A stretch of DNA of 64,000 nt from Linepithema humile. Its lineage: Eukaryota > Arthropoda > Insecta > Hymenoptera > Formicidae. Position 1 is the first letter of the stretch. Each line of letters starts with the position of its first letter. Below, piece after piece: positions 27,332 through 39,939 of the stretch. The notes under the pieces were generated by a model that saw only the letters and a program-made list of their open reading frames with translations, was not told the DNA's origin and searched no databases. The translations under genes and the position numbers were made by a program. The stretch lies in contig NC_090134.1 in NCBI RefSeq assembly GCF_040581485.1, positions 20,483,698 through 20,547,697 on the forward strand, given 5' to 3'.

Positions 27332-28432
27332 CTAAAGTTTTTCCAGTGCGCGGCTGTTCGTAAGCAATTCCCTCGTGAGTCTCCAGACTTGTTTAGCGGC
27401 GTTCTCGAGACCGCTGGGCGATTTTCCCTTGAAGAGATCGAGATTTGGTAGAAAGTAATGCGGACATCTGCGGCACTGTAGACAGGATATCAGCTGCAGG
27501 AAAATTCCGTTGATGCGATCGGCCAAGCATCCCTCGTCCCACTCGGTTTCGAGAGGATGTTTCTCGCACTCGTGCAACAGCAGCGTTTTCATGTGATAAC
27601 TGGTGACCGGATTGCCGGGCAGATCGAGATGCCGGTCCCTCAGGGTCTTCAGTATGCTGAGACACTTTCGGCGACAGCCGCCTTGCAGCAGTCTGGTCTC
27701 CGCTTCCGTGAACGACAGCACCCAGGCGTCGCCTTCCATCGCCGATTGTTTACCTTGAAGCGCGACGCTCTCCTTCGATAACAGATCGAAGCCTTCCGTT
27801 TTGACCTCCGCCACCAAGTTGGGATGCGGCCAAGGGATGTGCGGTATCGGCCAGTGCGCGGCGGATCGCGGCCACACGCCGGAACACTTGAACGCCGGCG
27901 TGATCTGCACGACGTATCGCTCGCGTATACGTAGTTTCACCTCGGTAGTATCGGCGATCATCTTCACGGAGTCTCTATAGTTGCACTTGTCGCAGGCCTG
28001 CGCCACGAGGGTCTGAAATCTCGAGCGTATCTTACGGGCGGACAGGTAGCCGGACGCGGTGATGAACTCCACCCAGAGAGACATAGATCTCTTGCGACCG
28101 TCGCTGAGCTTCAGCACGGCGCAGCCCGGCAGGGTGCCGTCGTCGACGAAGTTGAAGACGCCCATTTGATTCAGGTAGAGGACCACCTCAAATTCACCCG
28201 GCGAAATCACCTCGAGGCCTTCGTAGCGGCCGTTGCACTCGGTCAGCGAGGAGATGAAGCGCGGCTCTTGCACCTCGACTTCTTTCAGCACGTCCTGCAC
28301 GACCTTGCACACCTCCCGTATAGTTTTTTGTACCTGACCCATGCGAGCCTGCACCCGCTCGGCGTAATACTTGTTCATCTGGTACAGCATCTTCGAAGGG
28401 CCGCCCATAATATCTTGTGGAACCAACATCAT
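27332..28432 (-). CDS. Mab-21 family protein, paralogue 1
   Basis: A single-exon gene of 366 residues with the full mab-21 domain. It starts with two adjacent methionine codons (28432 and 28429); the second gives the MLVP start shared with its neighbour. Motifs in order: EVCKVVQDVLKEVEVQEPRF near residue 40, EVISPGEFEVVLYLNQMGVF near 75, RKRSMSLWVEF, the KIRSRFQTLVAQACDKC segment, CLQCRRCPHYFLPN and LEKL at the end. The stretch EVVLYLNQMGVFNFVDD matches vertebrate MAB21L1 as I recall it more closely than the downstream copy does. One oddity: the usual Thr in ISPTEFE is Gly. The last 60 residues (from RINGIF) are identical to the other copy, although third codon positions differ, so both proteins are under strong constraint. 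It lies antisense inside the rugose intron, with a CpG-rich upstream region (28433-28980). Confidence 0.96.
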   Translation of the reverse strand: MMLVPQDIMGGPSKMLYQMNKYYAERVQARMGQVQKTIREVCKVVQDVLKEVEVQEPRFISSLTECNGRYEGLEVISPGEFEVVLYLNQMGVFNFVDDGTLPGCAVLKLSDGRKRSMSLWVEFITASGYLSARKIRSRFQTLVAQACDKCNYRDSVKMIADTTEVKLRIRERYVVQITPAFKCSGVWPRSAAHWPIPHIPWPHPNLVAEVKTEGFDLLSKESVALQGKQSAMEGDAWVLSFTEAETRLLQGGCRRKCLSILKTLRDRHLDLPGNPVTSYHMKTLLLHECEKHPLETEWDEGCLADRINGIFLQLISCLQCRRCPHYFLPNLDLFKGKSPSGLENAAKQVWRLTRELLTNSRALEKL

Positions 28433-31400
28433 GACGAGATTGTCCGCTTCCGGCGATCCTGAGGATGTTCTTCCGCCTCAGACGAGCGTCGAGCTTCATT
28501 CTCTCATGCGCATATTCACTCGCGGATCAGCATGTCATTAGTATCGTTGTTGTTGTCGTCAATTGTTTTCTCATGCATGATTCCGACGGCGGCCGGACCG
28601 ATCGCCGATGTCGCCCTTGATTTTCAAGCCCGAGGGGGGGTTGGTGCCGCTCAAAAATCGCAAGTTTTAAAAAAAAAGGTCGGAACGGGTTACGGATGAA
28701 CGAACTGTGCGTGCCTAATCGTGCGGCAGGTGTTATACGTGCAACGAACGTAGCTTGAGGTGTCTCGCGCGCGCGACGACAGAGAGAACGCCGCTGACCA
28801 CCGGCTGGTTCCGCTGCCGTTGTAGTTGTGTACCCTGTCCCGAAGTCCCGCCTCCCGAGAGAGAGGATCTGCACGTGGAGTGTGCGCGTTGTTACCACGC
28901 CTCCGATCGTTCCTCCTCTGTTCCTTCTGCCGCTCGCCGCACCGTCGCTATCGATGGGTAGCGATAAGCCATGCGGGTTACGGAACCCTATGACATTCCG
29001 TCACTAGCAATAATTTTCGATTTTTCATGATATTTCTGTCTCACCGCTCTCCGACTTCCGTATAAATTCTCACGAAATTTTATTAGAATTTTTCAGTAAG
29101 CTAAAACAAAAATTATGTATCGTTACTTGTAAGCAGGACTCATGAGAGATACTTTATGATAATTCTAAAGTGGCAAGAATATTATTTTTAAAAACAAATC
29201 GGATTATTTAACATTTCTACTAAGTTTAAAATTTATTTTTTTATCAAATATTATTACATAAAACAACAATTGGGATTGTTAAAGTTTGCAGTTATTTATT
29301 CTTTAAATGCAGCTATTAATTCCAGCTTGCATTTCTTGTACACCGATAGTTGAAAAAATTTTGTAAATAGATGAGAGATTTCCATGGTGTCATAATTTCA
29401 GTTCCGATCCAAATGAATATATACGATAACGTTTCGTTGAAAGGATCATTTGAATATTGGACACTGGCGTGAAAGTCGGAGAGTGTCGACGCCTTCCGTT
29501 TTTGCTCGCACACACGATGCTGCTTCAATTTTGATGGGACACAAACACGTATCGGCAGAGGCAGGTGCGCGCGACGAAAAATAGCTTACAAACACGAGAT
29601 ACTGAAGCCCACCTTTTATACCACTATCGTAAAAACGCACGCCACAGAAATATCCATCGAAGAATACCGATCGACCGAGTAGATACATCAGATATCCAAC
29701 GCGCAAGATTTCGCCGATTAGAGCCTCCACACTTTCGGCAACCATCACTCTCCACTTGCTAGATTTTTTCAACCCTTTGTGTTAGAACGAAGAGCGAACA
29801 TCAATATGCACGCAATGATGTTTTTCTCTTTTCATGAATTTAATTAATATTTTTAATATTTTAATTATTACTGAAAAAAACTTTTAAAATACTTTTATCT
29901 ATTTACGTTCTAATTATCAGGAATTAATTTTATTTTGTCAAATTTTATAAAATACTGAAGACACATGGTAAACACTGGAGAAGCCTTCCACCTTTTTATT
30001 CAATTTACTCAATTACAACCCCCGGTCCATCACTGTCCAACTCGTTGTTTATGCTCCGATTGCCAAAGCTGCGGAGCGAAACGGCGAGTTATGCCAGCAA
30101 GTCGCGCCGCGTTCAATTCGTGCTTCTCGTTCGTGGATAATCGAATAAAGCTCGGGAATCCAATCTACTCCAAGTTGGAGTGGTAGATTGGTACCCGGCG
30201 GTCCCTAGTTCGCTCTCGCTAATACGACTTGATTCATGAGCCGAGCACGTGTGTCGTACTCGCGCTCTCTGTCTCGCTTTTCTCGTTTCTCTTCTCCCAT
30301 CTTGCGCTCGTGAGCCGAGGGGTCAAACGTTCTGCTACATCAGCCCTCGCATTAAGGCAGAACCTGGGGGCTCCTTCCGCCCTAAATGTGCCTTTCATCA
30401 TCCCATTCCGACTAATTCGTTTATCATCTGAATTATTTGTACACCAATGTTCTCGCGGCTCGGCTGGAAAATGACGCTTCGCGAAATCATGTTTTAATGC
30501 GAAATTATATCTGGAAAAATTTATTAGTATAAAAATGATATTCTTTTCAGAAAAATCAAATCTTATCGAGCTTGCAATCGACGATGGCTCGCTCGGCATT
30601 TTATTCTTATCGTGAAAAGAATGAATTCGGGCGATCGATGCATGCCAAAATATTTCATTCGACATTGTACCGTACAAATACAAGAACACTTTTGGTTTCT
30701 ATTGCGTAGACTCTCGTCCATTGTATAATATTTCTATTGAGAATTGTGGCGCATCTTCTTGGGGCGATCACTTCGGTCTATGCAGACGGCATGTCGAGTC
30801 GACCTTGTAAATCAGCTCGGATGAACATCCCCGCGTAATCCCCGAGTAATCCGGGATTCGCTCGTTGAGCTTCGGCAGCCGGTAGAAAGACGGTGGCCGT
30901 GGAGTGCGTATTTCACGGTTTCTTTGTCAAATGGCACGGAAAAAAAGGTCTACCCGAATGTCGGGATTTTATCTCGAAGAAATCGCTCCGATTATTACGT
31001 AAATCTATCATTTGAGGAAAAAATTGCGGATTTCGAATGATTGAATAGTACAAAATCAATCATTTGGCGTAAAATACGTAAATATTTTTTATGAAATATT
31101 ATAAAATAATTAGTTTTGGTAGAATTATAAGCTAGTTAGCTTGAACGCTTGAAACTACGCAACGTCGATTAAACGCCGATCGTTTACAGCACAATTATTA
31201 ATAGCAGCGATGTCGCCTTTAATATCCTAAACATTCACGGACTAGTAGTTTAGACAAGTCGTTGAGCGCGACAGCCGGTCCGCTCGCATCTGTTACCGGA
31301 AACTGGTCGCATTATTTGCTGTTTTATGACACGTGGAAAACCCATATAGTGCGGGTTAATTAAATGGAAAAACATCGTCCGCTGTCTATCGAGCGTCATT

Positions 31401-34400
31401 AGTACAGACAGCTTCGTCGACCCATTGGTCGTCACGTCCTGTTCGTGTTTCGTGCTCGTCAGCGATTTCCTCGTTACGTTCGTTTCGTCAGATCTACATT
31501 GAGCTTCCGAAAGATTTTTTTTTGTCTACTCGCTCGGCAACAAATTTAGTGGAACGCGAGACGAGTCACGCCGCCCTTTGTGCGTTACATGCCGCGATGC
31601 GTTATCTCGCGCGATGCTGCGGTAATAAAGGTATGAGAACACGCACGTGAAACACATAACTCATCGCTTGGGATCACCGCGAATGTTTCGAGCATTAGCC
31701 GGCACATCTATAGAAACGGGCGCCGTTTGTTTGTGTCAGCAATTTTACGTTCAGTATTTTGTGCAATTCATTTTTATCGCGATTTTTTTCAACAACGTTG
31801 AATTTATAATTTTGCATATTTAAAAAATGTGTATATAAACATTAAACAAAAATTAAGTATATTGTCAATATTAGAAGAATAGAAGATAAAATTTCCAAGC
31901 TTTTTATCATGCATTAACAATATTTTCTCTAAAAAGAATTAAATGAATTATTGTTATCAATGCCGAGAACAACTGAGACATCGTGTAGAAGCGTAGCATT
32001 CCTTGAGCGATTATTCATGCGCTTTTTGCCATTCGCATCGCCGTGATTTCGAAAGAAGTAGCGCTTGAAAACGAAGAGGGGTTCTCGTAGGCGTCCAAGT
32101 GAGCCCGACGAGTGGAGCGGCGGGTCCATTATTGTCCGTCGCTTAATCTGTTTGTTGTATACCGCCAGCGGGCTGCTAAGTGGTATCCCATTCTATGGTA
32201 CCCCTACGGCGTACGTAGTGCCAGCGAGCTGTGCGCGAGAGGGGGGCCCCCTTTGCGAACGCGACACATGTTGTTACATCACGTCACCCATTGTCGTCGC
32301 GGCGCAACCCCGGCGCTCCGCTGAGTCGGGACGGTTTCGGTTGGTGAGAGATGAGCACGGAGACATGGGGAGTTCTAATCGCGCACCACTTGACACTCCG
32401 CGGCCAGGACCTCGCTTTAACCGCGTGTGGTCTCCGCCACCCAGCCGCTGGTTCGCGTGTAAACACATTATTTTGGCATCCTCACGTATTTTGCGGCTTG
32501 ACGACATCTCAAACAGAACTCTCGAAGATGAATATGTTACACACGCAATGAATATGCGCAGAAATGTCGGACATTTTTCTTGCGCGTAAACAGTAATTAT
32601 GAAAACATGTAAACAATATTTTTTAAAGAAGATGGAAATGGATTGATTGAAAAGTTACAATAATGTATGTATGAATCGAACTTTGTCATTATTTTTATAT
32701 TTCTTCTGATAATATATTACTTTAGCTTGAAATCCAAATCTAAAATTTTATATATAAGTTATCTTTTTTTTTTTTTTTTAATCTTGAATGTTCCATATTT
32801 GAATAATATGTTAAATATTAACGCGAGATTAATCTACTGAATAAAATACGTGCAAATAAGATTGATATTGTATTAAAGAACTATTAAACATTTCTTTTCC
32901 ATCGATTAACGCATTAAGGAGGCAGAATAATCTTCTGTATGCGGAAAGATTAAACAACAACGGATGAGCCTATCTATCCTTGACAAGATTTAACGCGAAG
33001 TACGTGATATATCTACGTTGCAACCACAAGTATCCGAGTAATAGATTCTGAGCCGCGATGCTACCGTTATCAATCTCGAGCAGTGTTTGCGGAGAGCTTG
33101 CGCAGATCACCCTAGGGGTTGGCTTTGTGCATTTGCTCCCCGACTGGTCTCCAACCTTGCGCGTTGCCTTCGCCGCGCAGAACGCTCTCGGTAACAGCCA
33201 CGTGACAAAATCATAAAAAACGCACACACTGCCCTTATAATCATTATAGAATATGTTACATTGGTTTTCGGATATGCACACTCTCAATTTTCGCCAATGC
33301 ACGTTTTTGTGTGTGTACAAGTATGACATTTATGATCCCGAAAGATTCAAAGCCGTTATGTTCTTGTAATTTCGACAGGCGTGTCGCGTGTCATCGTTAA
33401 CATTTAACAAGATACAAAACATGTTTGGACAAGCTCTTTTTTTTCTTCATTAACGAAGTTGACTTATTTTTCGCGCATCATTATTATGCGAGGAATTTAC
33501 TTTGACAGTTTACCGCGACGGCGTGTTTTCGTGAAAATATTCAAAAGCAAAATGTCAAAAGACACATGGGAATGTTAGATTCGGGGCTTTCCAGAGCTAT
33601 AAATTTCTACATTTTACTGGCGATCCATTCTTTATCGGTGGTTATTTGTTTATTACTCGAAACATTTACACTCGTCAGAATTGAAACCGCATATAAAACC
33701 AAACGCTACCCGCTGTTCCACCTTGATTTGATGATATTCTTATTAAGGAATTTTAATATTTATTTCTTCTTTTCGATTTATGTAATGTTAGCATGCATAA
33801 TTCGCATTCGTTGGAATTTATACATCGTCGCTATAAAATTAATCAAAATATTTGTAAAACATATATTTAATCGCTTGGCAAGCATAAGGAATCGTCAAAA
33901 GCGCTTCTTAATTAAAGAATGGTAAAATAATTATATGAATACGATTATTTTATACCTTGAGCATTTTAAAGCTTTTTCGGAATTGACAAAATGACATAAA
34001 AATACATTTTTGAAAAATATTAACGAGTTAATAATTATAAATAATTAAAAATAAAATGAATCTGATAACACTATTATTTTCAAATATATCACAAAATGAA
34101 TAGCAAATAAAATATAAATATTATAGCAATTAAGCACAAATAGCTTATAAATTATATGTATATTTCGTTAAATAAAATGCCAATAATATTTTTATTGAAA
34201 TCGAATCATTATTAATTCGGATATAAATATGACATTGCCACCGTGCGCCCATACTTTTTTCTTCATCAAAGCAAAGCGGTTTTTTTTGGCAAAAATCGAC
34301 TTTAAGGTGTCTTCGAGTACTGATCCCGGCTTTGATAAGTCCGACAACATTTCTGGTTACGTTTACATTTGTGATGGTTGGCTTTAACGGACGATTTTAG

Positions 34401-35270
34401 CGGACGACCACGGCTGCAGATAGGATCTTATTGGCATTTTTGATTGCGGATTTTTCGAGCGTAATCAGCTGAATGGATCATTTCGGCGGATTATTTCGAG
34501 GATAATTTCATTCTCCGCGCATAAGGACATTGTGGCGGCATCATACGTTCTCATTAAGAGGCAAAAATTGAAAGCCTTGTTAGACGCGGGGTGGTAGATC
34601 GGAGAGGGATCTTTTACTTTGTCTCCTTTCGTTCTTATGCTATGTTCGGCGATCTTTTTCCTTTCACCCTGCTCGCTCACTCACCGAACCTCATTCTTTT
34701 TGTTCTCCACCTCTCCCTCTTTCGCCAACGAGTTGTTCACGACTCGTTCGAGAGCGCAAGTCCGCGAGGTCCTGGGATCGATTCTCAGCTCAGCAGGAGG
34801 CTCCTCCTACCATGACGGCCATCTTGCAACCGGCACTAGTCTCACTATATCACATCACACTTCACTGCACCGAGGTTGCATACTTATATTCTGTCGTACG
34901 CTCGTATCCTTGGCCCATGCCGGCTCATGTATTTTCGTTGCGATGACCACACACACCATGTTGTCAGGAAACGCTCATTTAATTAGAAAACGTATAATTG
35001 CGAAGAGGAATATAAATTTTTTTTTAATTTAGCAATTTACGGAATGACAATATTGTAGATAGTAAAAGTTCAATGAAACCTCCACGGACCGCTTTCAAAA
35101 TATGTAAGTTAACTCCTGCTTACAATTGTGAATTTAATATTATAAAAATATATAAAATTCATAAAAAATACTAAACGTCTGTAGAGATAAACTGTAAAAA
35201 TAAGATATTTTTATTTTTTAAATATTAATCTAAAGAAATAAAGAAAGCACGTTTCTAAATTTTGTTTCAG
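28433..35270. other. Intronic sequence upstream of mab-21 paralogue 1 and before the first rugose exon seen
   Basis: The first 0.55 kb (28433-28980) is CpG-rich and probably holds the promoter and 5' UTR of the minus-strand mab-21 gene. Other CG-rich patches occur at about 30.2-30.4, 31.2-31.7 and 32.0-32.5 kb. The rest is AT-rich. One unexplained hydrophobic frame at 33566-33925 is listed separately. No further exon of a known gene was found; the exon encoding the first half of the rugose PH domain should lie upstream of 35271 but is not visible. Confidence 0.5.
33566..33925 (+). CDS. Unrecognised hydrophobic ORF, possibly a chemoreceptor-like remnant
   Basis: An AT-rich frame of 119 codons from an ATG, open a further 20 codons upstream to 33506. 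It encodes two likely membrane segments (around residues 10-33, INFYILLAIHSLSVVICLLL, and 51-71, LLRNFNIYFFFSIYVMLACI) and a basic C-terminal tail ending in KRFLIKEW. This layout loosely resembles one part of an insect gustatory or odorant receptor, but I cannot point to a diagnostic motif, and a full receptor would be about three times longer. No flanking exon is seen. Hydrophobic frames arise easily in AT-rich DNA, so chance is a real alternative. Confidence 0.2.
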   Translation: MGMLDSGLSRAINFYILLAIHSLSVVICLLLETFTLVRIETAYKTKRYPLFHLDLMIFLLRNFNIYFFFSIYVMLACIIRIRWNLYIVAIKLIKIFVKHIFNRLASIRNRQKRFLIKEW

Positions 35271-38200
35271 GTGCTGAAATACTGCGACCATTTGCACGGG
35301 AAATGGTACTTTTCCGAAGTCCGCGCGATCTTCTCGCGACGTTACCTGCTGCAGAATGTGGCCATCGAGATCTTTCTCGCCAGCAGAAGTAAGTATCGGC
35401 AATTCCTTTCATTTTATTCGTCCTCAATCAACGCGCTTTCAGAAGGGAACACATTCCGTTTCTTGCTCAACCCCTTCTGCGTTATTTCGCGCGGCGTAGA
35501 CGCGATCTAATCCGGCGAATGGCGACGGAATTCCGAGCTCGCCGCAAGGTGTGCGCGTGCGTTAGTTTTTACATAATAAATATCTCGCCCGCATTACGGT
35601 ATGCCTTTTTCTAAGATCAATTTATTATTTCATTCCGCGGGCACACACCTGCTGGCGTTGCTATACTTCACATCGCAGCGTCACGCAAGTGTAATTCGAC
35701 GTGTAATAACTTTCGTAATTTCGTATTTCTGCAAGTATACAGAATTATCATCTTTTTTTTTCTTATGTTTTATACGGCAAATTCATACTAAAATTTAACG
35801 ATAAATAAAAATCGAAATTTCCAGTATCAAGAGTCACTGCACTCACGCCCGACGTTATTGCCAACAATAACATTTTTGTTAACGAGTTCTTGTCTATCTG
35901 AGGCGGATTGCCGTATCCTGTATCAAACCACGCGGGAGAATTACTTATACCTGCTTCTCTCGGGCCACTATCCCGCTGATTATTTCTCCCGAGCGCAGAT
36001 AAATTCTCCCGAAGCGTTCCCCGATTCTAATCTGATCCTGACTTTCGATGCATCGTGAGGAGACGTTAGCGGTGGAATGTCATCCCTGCGAAGAGCCTTC
36101 GTCGTTCATTAAAAAATCACTGGAAACGCGCGTTAGTTGGCCGACGCCGTGGTACACACGCTCGGAGCTTCTCTCGCGATAAATCGTTGAAGAGTAAAAC
36201 CGAGAATGAGTTACTTTATAACGCCGTCGCAGCCAAGTGTAGCTTTCGGTCACCGGCATCGCATGCTTTATCTTACGGTTATTTGAAATTACGTGAAGGG
36301 ACTCTCTCGTTTCCGATCGTAACGGTTAGTTCTGTAAGAACTCTTACGATTACTGCTTCTTAACACGCTACCTTATGTCCACTCGCATAACTTGCGAAGA
36401 AGGGCGACGAAAACGATTGCATTCTGGAGCATCTGCTTGCCCTGTAGCGCCGCGTGTTAATAAATTTAAACATTGACAATGCACACGTACCAGCATGAAT
36501 TGAAAAGAAAAAATACGAAACAGCTGTAGAGGATTTGTATAATAATATTGCAGACTCAATAAACACGTATGCATGTAATAAGTATTATATTACAAAAGTT
36601 GAGTGTACACATATCGGAAAAGTCGGTCTTGAAAATATTTATACGATATTTGATAATATTATGGAGAATAGGCTTGTGTTTTATTCGTTTAAAAGTAAAA
36701 TAGAGTCAATTTTAAAAGAATCAAGAACGTTTCGCTATAATTTATTCGAACTACATATATATGTTCGCGATTAAATGATTAAATTTCTTTGTTCTCTAAT
36801 TAAGATTAAAACGTACGTCTTGTTCTTGCGTGCAGATTGTTCAGTAATTTACTAGGGATTATTTATGGTAACCGTCTTTTCGCGCACGCCACCCTTTGAA
36901 CTCTCGAGGGAACGTCGCAAACGTACCTTGAACGATTGGATAGCTTTCTCGCTTTTTATCATTCCACAAACAAATTAATCGACTGTAAAGTCTACAAGTT
37001 TATTATATGATAAATTACAATTGTATACTATCAATTTATTATCGCTGTATCTTGATACTGATACAATCTGATTAAATAATGTGACATCGAAAGGGTTAAT
37101 GTTTCGTTTTATCATTGTCAACATCTTCATTACGGTATAACTTCTATCAATTTTCTTGAATATAAATCTGAAATTCAAAAATAGAAAAAGTTAGATTATA
37201 AAAACAGAAAGAAACGTTTTCTCTCGTCCGAATGATTGACGTGCGATATTTGATGAAATCGGGCTTGCTCATAATTCGCGCTTTAACGCCTTTTTGTCCA
37301 CAGCCTCGATCCTGTTCGCGTTCTCCGACCAGGCGACCGTGAAAAAGATGATCAAGGCGCTACCGCGGGTCGGCGTTGGCATCAAATATGGGATACCGCA
37401 GACTAGGTAAGCGATAACCACTTAGAGAAACGAGGAAGGAAGCGCTTCGGCCATTCCACGGGAATTCAAAGATCTCGGAGTCTACTCCCAAACATGCTCG
37501 ACACATTCTCCCGTTTCTTTGTCCTCTTCGATAAGATGGTATTCCCAGGGACGGATTTGAAACGCTTCTTTTTTCTACAAGCATTTCCAAAGACTAATAT
37601 GCGAATAAGAATATGAAAATACATCTTAATTAGTCAAGTGAATCAAGTAGAAAAAAATGAAAGTGGTGAATATTTTTGGATAATATAATTTGGCAAAGAA
37701 TATGTTTTCGATTATAAATATCGACTATGTCGTTAATAAGCTATAATATATTCAAAGCTACATTCATATATACGAGCATTTTTTTATAAAATTCTGATTT
37801 TTTATTATCGTATTTACGGTAACGTGCAATGCATGTTAAAAAATACATATTGCGTATCCATAAATTTATACTTTTATATATTGTTTTACTAGATAAGACT
37901 CTATTTTTTAATACACCTGGTAGAATAAAAATGTATGCGAACTTAAAGCACAGCATAAAATAAGGATGCGAAATTCGTCCCTGCACAAGGGGATGTCTTT
38001 CTCGTATCGTAACGTCGCAGGCACCGAAGAAAAAGATTCTTACAAGGTACAAAGCCTCCTATAGGTCGGCAATAGTCGGCGGCGAGAACAGAGGTTTGCG
38101 TATCCGCGCTTCGACTCATCCATTAGAGCTGCTTCTATACATGAGATAGCTGGCGAGAAGCATACATCAGCCATAAATATACGACGTCTGATCTGAGAAG

Positions 38201-39939
38201 AGAATGCCTGGCTAACAATAAGAAAAATAATTCATCGATTTATAAAATACGAGTCCGCGTATTGCGTTACGTGAAAATACGTTCACGGATGAGAGCAACT
38301 TCTTAATTAATGTTTAATTAGCACGTTGCATTATATTTAACTTACATTATTTTCTTAAAGAAACATTACAGTTACGGTCAATTAATTTGAAGTATATTGC
38401 TCTTTAGCCGAAGCTGAAATGAATACTTTTTATATTTTATATTTTTATATATGCGCGTGTGGTATTTTATTTATTTTAATGTAATCCGAAATTATAATTT
38501 ATTTTATGACTTTGGGAGAATCGTCGGACGCCATGTAAACAAGTGTGGCTCTTGACAATCGTGAAGAATCACTTTCAATTTCGCTATCTCGCACTAATGT
38601 TCTCAATAAACTATATAATGTTAATTAGTAGAAAATTCTAGGACGATTATATATTAATAAAAAATTGAAATTTACGCAGCGACAGAAATATATTATGAAT
38701 ATAACTTCTATAAGACACGACGTATATCTTTATTTATTAGTATTGCTATAAATCATTAATAATTATACGTTTCACGTATCAATTACATGTTAATTTGCAT
38801 TTATCGTAAATATTAATCTATTCCAGTGCAATTAGGATGTTATCTTAGAATCGAGGTTTTATCCACGCGCGATAATACACAGGTTTTATGCGCGCATTTT
38901 ATTTATTTTAATAATGCACACACCCGTTGAAGAATCTGCAGAGCAAAAAATATATTCAGAAGTTTCCACGCGTAAGAGATTGCATTTCGATAACCCGGGA
39001 ACTGCAGTCGGCACTTCGCCAGTCGCCGATCACAAAGGAGATTTTCATGCTCGCATGAAATTTACGCGAGACGCATCTAAGGGCTGAATTTATGCGTCCG
39101 GTGTGCCTTCTTTTAACGTTGCAAGGACGAACGCCCGTTAAAGTCTCCTGTATAAATCCTAAATCAGCGATCTCCGCGTTCATAAAGCCGCGCGACGGGC
39201 TTTATGGCGCGAACGCAAAGTGCCGGTGAGCGTGTCTTGACATAATTGCTCTTATGAATTGAGACCGACTGCCATCTTAATAGCGTATCAAAGCTGATCC
39301 ACCGCTCGTTTGATTTGGCAATTAAAGTTGCGCGGCGCGATGCCGAGTAGTGACACATGTGGTCTGCACTGTAGTTTGCAATTTGGCACGCAATCACGCC
39401 ATTTTAGCGGTGAACTATAATCGCCCACGTTTGTTTCGGTTATTGATACTTCATTATTAGTAGCCTCGACGCGTATAAGCACATGCTTATGGATGTTCTT
39501 ATTTCCATATATATTATCTTTCATGTTTCACGTTTGACGAGTGAAGATATAGATGTTTTAAATACTCGCGATAAGAATATAGGTGAAAATTTTATTTATT
39601 TATACAATCATTAACGACGTTGTTAACACTAAAAGAATGTTGCAGTTATTATAAAAATAAAAATTGAGCGAGTAAAAAATATACGCTCTATTCGCATTAA
39701 ATATCTGTCAATTGGACAATTGATGGAGAACTATTTGCAACGTTGCGGTATTTTAAATTTTTATGTACGAAAACTATGTAATATTTTGTAAAAAATAATA
39801 ACTCACAAATCCTTATTTTACAGACGAGCATCGTTAATGTCACCGCGACAACTGATGCGAAGCTCTAATATGACTCAAAAGTGGCAGCGTCGGGAAATAT
39901 CGAACTTCGAGTACTTAATGTTCCTGAACACGATCGCTG
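35271..39939 (+). CDS. rg: rugose exons for the second half of the PH domain and the PH-BEACH junction
   Basis: Three exons (35271-35388, 37304-37406, 39824-39939) encode residues 1-112 of the visible protein. The first contains GKWYFSEVRAIFSRRYLLQN, the C-terminal strand and helix region of the BEACH-associated PH domain. The second contains FAFSDQATVKKMIKALPRVG. The third carries the linker into BEACH (SNMTQKWQRREISNFEYLMF). The first exon starts in phase 0, the intron after it is phase 1 and the next is phase 2. The N-terminal half of the PH domain must be encoded upstream of 35271 and was not found. Confidence 0.96.
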
